Source: Bacteriovoracaceae bacterium UBA7317 (GTDB lineage Bacteria; Bdellovibrionota; Bacteriovoracia; Bacteriovoracales; Bacteriovoracaceae). From it: DNA of 63,158 nt. The translations under genes were made by a program, and so were the position numbers. Numbering within the stretch: position 1 is the first letter of the stretch; every line of letters starts with the position of its first letter. The stretch spans positions 8,504 through 71,661 of the forward strand of contig DKQD01000020.1 in assembly GCA_002474345.1 (NCBI GenBank), read 5' to 3'. The notes under the pieces are model-generated. The model searched no databases. It was not told the DNA's origin and worked only from the letters and a program-made list of their open reading frames with translations. Positions 60,106-63,158 of the stretch are shown here, one piece after another.

Positions 60106-61026
60106 ATGTTTTTTTCACCTCCTGTAAAACTTGTTCCCCCAGTTTTCAGGCCTCCTTCAGAAGCAAACAGCCTCCTTATCCAAGTTACGATTGGTTGCTC
60201 TAATAATAAATGCACCTATTGTGATATGTACCGGTCCAAAAAATATCAGGTAAGGGACAAAGATTCTATTTTTGAAGACCTTAAGGCCGCCCAGCTCTTT
60301 TACCATAAGGTGGGTCAAGCACCACGGAGAATTTTTCTTTGTGACGGTGATGCCCTAGGTGCACCCACCAACCTCCTTAAAGAAGTTCTTCAAGAAATCA
60401 ATAGACTGTTTCCTCAACTAGACCGCGTGGGGATCTATGCGACAGCTGAAAATATGCTGTCTAAAACAAAAGATGAGCTTAAAGAACTCTCCGACCTCAA
60501 GTTAAACATGGCCTACCTTGGAATGGAGTCTGGTAGTGACAAAGTCCTTCACAAAATTGTTAAAGGAAATACAGCTCAAGACATGATCGATGGAACCAGA
60601 AGGATCAAGGAATCAGGGTTTAAACTTTCAACCATTGCCATGTTAGGTGTAGGAGGAAGAGAGCTTTCTAAAGAACATATTGAAGAAACGGCCAGAGTTC
60701 TAAGTGAGGAACCTCCACATTACCTTTCCTTTCTGACCACCTTTTCTGTACCCGGTACCCCTTATCACAAAATGGAGGAGAGAGGGATCATTTCCCCTTT
60801 AACTTCTAAAGAGCTTTTTTATGAGATGAAAGGTATTCTTCAAAACCTTCAATTAAAAAACCTCAAAGAATCACCAAAGATTATATTTAGGGCCAATCAT
60901 GTCTCAAATCAATTTCCTTTAGGTGGAGTTTTGCCTCGAGATAAACATAAATTAATCAGCACCTTGGAAGAATGGATAACAAGTACACCAGAAGGGGTTT
61001 ACCCTCCCAGACCAGCGACCATGTAA
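60106..61026 (+). CDS. radical SAM protein with a CX4CX2C cluster motif
   Basis: 306 residues, a short radical SAM enzyme without an extra N-terminal domain. The 4Fe-4S motif is GCSNNKCTYC (C31, C36, C39), spaced CX4CX2C rather than the common CX3CX2C; I recall the GCSxNKCxFC variant from COG1032-type proteins, so the spacing is probably genuine. Other SAM-core landmarks: IFLCDGDALGAP (about 76-87), GIYATAENM and MAYLGMESGSDKVL (about 145-158). The substrate is unknown. No strong ribosome binding site before the start. Confidence 0.87.
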   Translation: MFFSPPVKLVPPVFRPPSEANSLLIQVTIGCSNNKCTYCDMYRSKKYQVRDKDSIFEDLKAAQLFYHKVGQAPRRIFLCDGDALGAPTNLLKEVLQEINRLFPQLDRVGIYATAENMLSKTKDELKELSDLKLNMAYLGMESGSDKVLHKIVKGNTAQDMIDGTRRIKESGFKLSTIAMLGVGGRELSKEHIEETARVLSEEPPHYLSFLTTFSVPGTPYHKMEERGIISPLTSKELFYEMKGILQNLQLKNLKESPKIIFRANHVSNQFPLGGVLPRDKHKLISTLEEWITSTPEGVYPPRPATM

Positions 61027-61081
61027 ACCTGGACAAAATTCCTTTTATGATTTTCTCAATTATACTTAACCACAAATTATA

Positions 61082-61795
61082 ATAAATTTTTTAAAGTTGG
61101 AATTAAAATTCAAATCCGTTCCTTGCGCCAAAGGCATGACCATGGCCAAAAAAATTAAAAAAGTTGCCGGTGCTATTATTTGTATGAAAAAGCCAGAGAG
61201 GGAAGCTGTTTTTGAATACAGTAATGGAGTTATGACAGAAACTAACGTTTTTTTTCCACCTAAAAGAAAAACCATTCAACTGTAGCTCAACAGAAAAATT
61301 ACTTGGTGACTGCTGCATGCAAGAAATTGAAGCTTAAAAGTTAAAGGTTAGAGGAATTATTTAATTCAGCTACTCAGATACTTTTGATAAGGTAGTTGGA
61401 AAAGTTGGGAATAAAGAGAGTTCTTCTAAAGCCATTATTAAAAACTTTAAAAGAAAATGGAAAAGCATCCTAAATTTAAAGGAACTTTTAAGGGGTAAAA
61501 TAGATATCTATCCTCAAAAAATTAATGCTGGTTATTACGAGCTTAACAACCTTCTTTTAAAGAGTGTTTCTAAAGTCACCCACTTTAAAGTTCCACTCCA
61601 ATAAAACCCCTCTTATCTTATCATGCGTAAGAAAAACTCTCATCGCGCTGATAAAGTCGCTAAGTTTTACAAAGGTTTAGATAAGCTTAGAGAATCTGGT
61701 GAATACGATAAAAACCTTGCTCTTGATAAAAATGTTAGCTAAGCTTACGATACATACACTAAAAACAACTCTGGCAAAGTTCCTGACTACAAATA
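61082..61795 (+). pseudogene. decayed solute-binding protein (family 3) gene
   Basis: Three conserved fragments of a periplasmic solute-binding protein appear in order but not in one frame. The first (about 61082-61285) reads KSVPCAKGMTMAKK, then GAIICMKKPEREAVFEYSNG, then VMTETNVFF. The second (about 61373-61603) includes LKELLRGKIDIYPQKINAG and ends HFKVPLQ at a TAA. It continues in the same frame (NPSYLIMRKKNSHRADK, then FYKGLDKLRESGEYDK) to a second TAA near 61740 and a short tail. The segment between the first two fragments is missing or unrecognisable. Fragment order and motifs match SBP_bac_3 proteins, which deliver amino acids to ABC transporters. Confidence 0.6.
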
Positions 61796-61943
61796 ATCTT
61801 CCATATTTTATAAACTTTTAAAAATTGACCTTCTACAAGAATGCCCTTTTTTAATGAAAAGCCGAGCTATGGTCAAAGGTGATTGACAATAAAACAAAAG
61901 GCATTCTTAATAGGTGCTAAACTTTTAAAGGGCTTTTTCTCAA

Positions 61944-62585
61944 ATGAAACCGATTTTAAAAATAAAATTAATTTCAATATTTCTCACCTTTTGCCTAATT
62001 TCTATAATCGTTACAAGGCCTATATTGGCAAACGAAGGTTTTAAGCAACGGTTTTATTGTATCGATGGTAAAAATGGCTATAGAATACTTCTTTTCGAAA
62101 ATGATAAACTTGTTGCTTACAACGAGGCCAGTACCATAAAGGAAAATGGTTACTACAAAATAAATGCGGCAAAAATCACTTTAAAAGTTCCAAAACTCGG
62201 TTTTTAAGAGCAATCTATTCAAGAGGAGTGGGGAAAAGAAATCCTTCTAACATTTAGAACAAAAAGTCTTTTTTGCCACTCTACGGCTCATAACAAGGGG
62301 CCTAGCTTTCTTGCTGAAGCAGTTTGCCCCACTATAAGAGTCATCCCAGGTCTAAGCTACGAAGACAACAGGTTTGAGTTTTATCCGAACCGTATGGTCA
62401 AATGGCGGCAGTGGAAGGAGCTTGTAAAAATATCAGATACACTCTATTCTGAACATTTCGGCATTTATCTTTTAGAGGGAAAAACCTTCACCCTCTTTTT
62501 TGGTGATAAAAAAGAACAGCGGTCCCTTTCAGGCGACATTTTAAAAGGCTATAAAGAAATCCTTATCCATCAACTTGAACCATAG
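61944..62585 (+). pseudogene. exported-protein gene interrupted by one in-frame TAA
   Basis: An ATG-initiated frame with a signal peptide (ISIFLTFCLISIIVTRPILA) stops at TAA 62205-62207 after 87 codons, but the same frame stays open to TAG 62583-62585, encoding 125 further residues of ordinary composition (YEDNRFEFYPNRMVKWRQW and others). A single substitution such as CAA, GAA or AAA to TAA would explain it. Full-length product about 213 residues, no family recognised. The alternatives are stop read-through or a sequencing error. It lies next to the solute-binding pseudogene, so decay is plausible. Confidence 0.6.
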
Positions 62586-62700
62586 AGAGGTGCTTGCCAA
62601 ATAAATTGAAGTCCATTGCCCTTGGGTTTAAAATATAAACGCTTAACACAACTATTTATATTAAGCCTTTTTATTTTCAACTTTAGCGCAAGGTGAGTTA

Positions 62701-63158
62701 ATGAAAAACACTACTGCCCCTAGGTTTTCTTCATTCTTCCTTATTTTGATGATTCTATTCGTAAATTTTGCCCATTCTAAAAACTCGAATTTTCAAGAGA
62801 TAAAAACTCTGCAAACTCCTTTTGAGTGGTGGGAACAAGAGAGATTAAAAAGGCAAAAAAGTATAGACCAATACGTAAAAAAGAATAAAGAAAGTTACGA
62901 CTGGTTTCAAAGTTTTTCAGTTGGAAATGCTGGTGTTCCCACCATTATGTTTAAGGCCTTTCCGATTGTATTTCCCGATATTTGGGGCAAAGAATGGGTT
63001 GATGAAGTTGGACTTTGGAAAAGACCAAAAAGTGAGAAGCTCAATTATCCCCATGGAGTTACTTGGGGCAAGGTTTTTGAACCCATTTTTAAAGTGCCTG
63101 TTTTAAGTAAGTTAAGAATTATGGTTGTGAACCTCACATGTGCTTCATGCCACTCTGG
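62701..63158 (+). CDS. exported protein with a c-type haem motif (3' truncated by window edge)
   Basis: The first 152 codons are in the window. Signal peptide (FSSFFLILMILFVNFAHS), then a charged helical region (WWEQERLKRQKSIDQYVKKN) and an aromatic-rich segment (PIVFPDIWGKEWVDEVGLW). The last visible residues are LTCASCHSG, a CxxCH haem c attachment motif. It is likely a periplasmic cytochrome-type electron carrier or oxidoreductase. The C-terminal part and the Met ligand lie outside the window. Confidence 0.65.
   Translation, partial: MKNTTAPRFSSFFLILMILFVNFAHSKNSNFQEIKTLQTPFEWWEQERLKRQKSIDQYVKKNKESYDWFQSFSVGNAGVPTIMFKAFPIVFPDIWGKEWVDEVGLWKRPKSEKLNYPHGVTWGKVFEPIFKVPVLSKLRIMVVNLTCASCHS

Overview
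The window is an AT-rich, gene-dense bacterial chromosome segment with no rRNA, tRNA, CRISPR array or insertion sequence that I can see. Lysine-rich proteins, exported coiled-coil proteins, many lone receiver domains, a stand-alone FliN, several secreted hydrolases and a gliding-type envelope motor together suggest a predatory or gliding Bdellovibrionota bacterium, most like Halobacteriovorax/Bacteriovorax. That assignment is inference from gene content, not a database match.

Layout. 1-14.5 kb: the 3'-truncated tldD, two long exported coiled-coil proteins, a degenerate receiver, an MnmC2-type tRNA methyltransferase, an acyl-CoA dehydrogenase, an orphan fliN, an alpha/beta hydrolase whose only plausible start codon is AUA, a lipoprotein and an RRM RNA-binding protein. 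14.6-18.4 kb: a minus-strand operon of two paralogous B12-type radical SAM enzymes followed by a Rieske oxygenase. 18.5-25.4 kb: gamma-glutamyltransferase lipoprotein, an OsmC-YcaO fusion, a lone receiver, two tiny membrane proteins and a di-iron sterol desaturase-like enzyme. 25.5-37.2 kb: a signalling-rich stretch with single receivers, a membrane CheA-like kinase carrying its own Hpt, a receiver-DHp protein lacking an ATPase, and a kinase-less membrane sensor next to a receiver, interspersed with fadH, a parvulin and a YeeZ-like SDR protein. 37.2-49 kb: mostly plus-strand metabolic, secreted and envelope genes: flavin reductase-like protein, CE1-type esterase, matrixin-like metalloprotease lipoprotein, FAH-family protein, LDAH-like hydrolase, Crp/Fnr regulator, trypsin-like protease, AlkB, two glycosyltransferases, lipocalin and an AstE/aspartoacylase-like protein.

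49.0-59.3 kb is the most striking region: ten minus-strand genes, almost all overlapping or separated by a few bases. In transcription order they encode a vWA/MIDAS lipoprotein, an outer-membrane beta-barrel, a TPR-like exported protein, a small membrane-anchored protein, one ExbB/TolQ-type protein, two ExbD/TolR-type proteins, a 926-residue repeat protein, a TPR lipoprotein, and an FHA-TM-TonB-like protein. This composition matches the Myxococcus Agl-Glt gliding machinery (AglR/Q/S motor, GltA/B barrel, GltC/E TPR proteins, GltG FHA-TonB protein) plus a CglB-like vWA adhesin, here packed into one operon. Motor, envelope-spanning arm and candidate surface adhesin would thus be made together.

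The last 2 kb (61.0-62.6 kb) is decaying: a fragmented solute-binding protein gene and an exported-protein gene cut by one in-frame stop. The window ends inside a gene for an exported protein with a CxxCH haem-binding motif.
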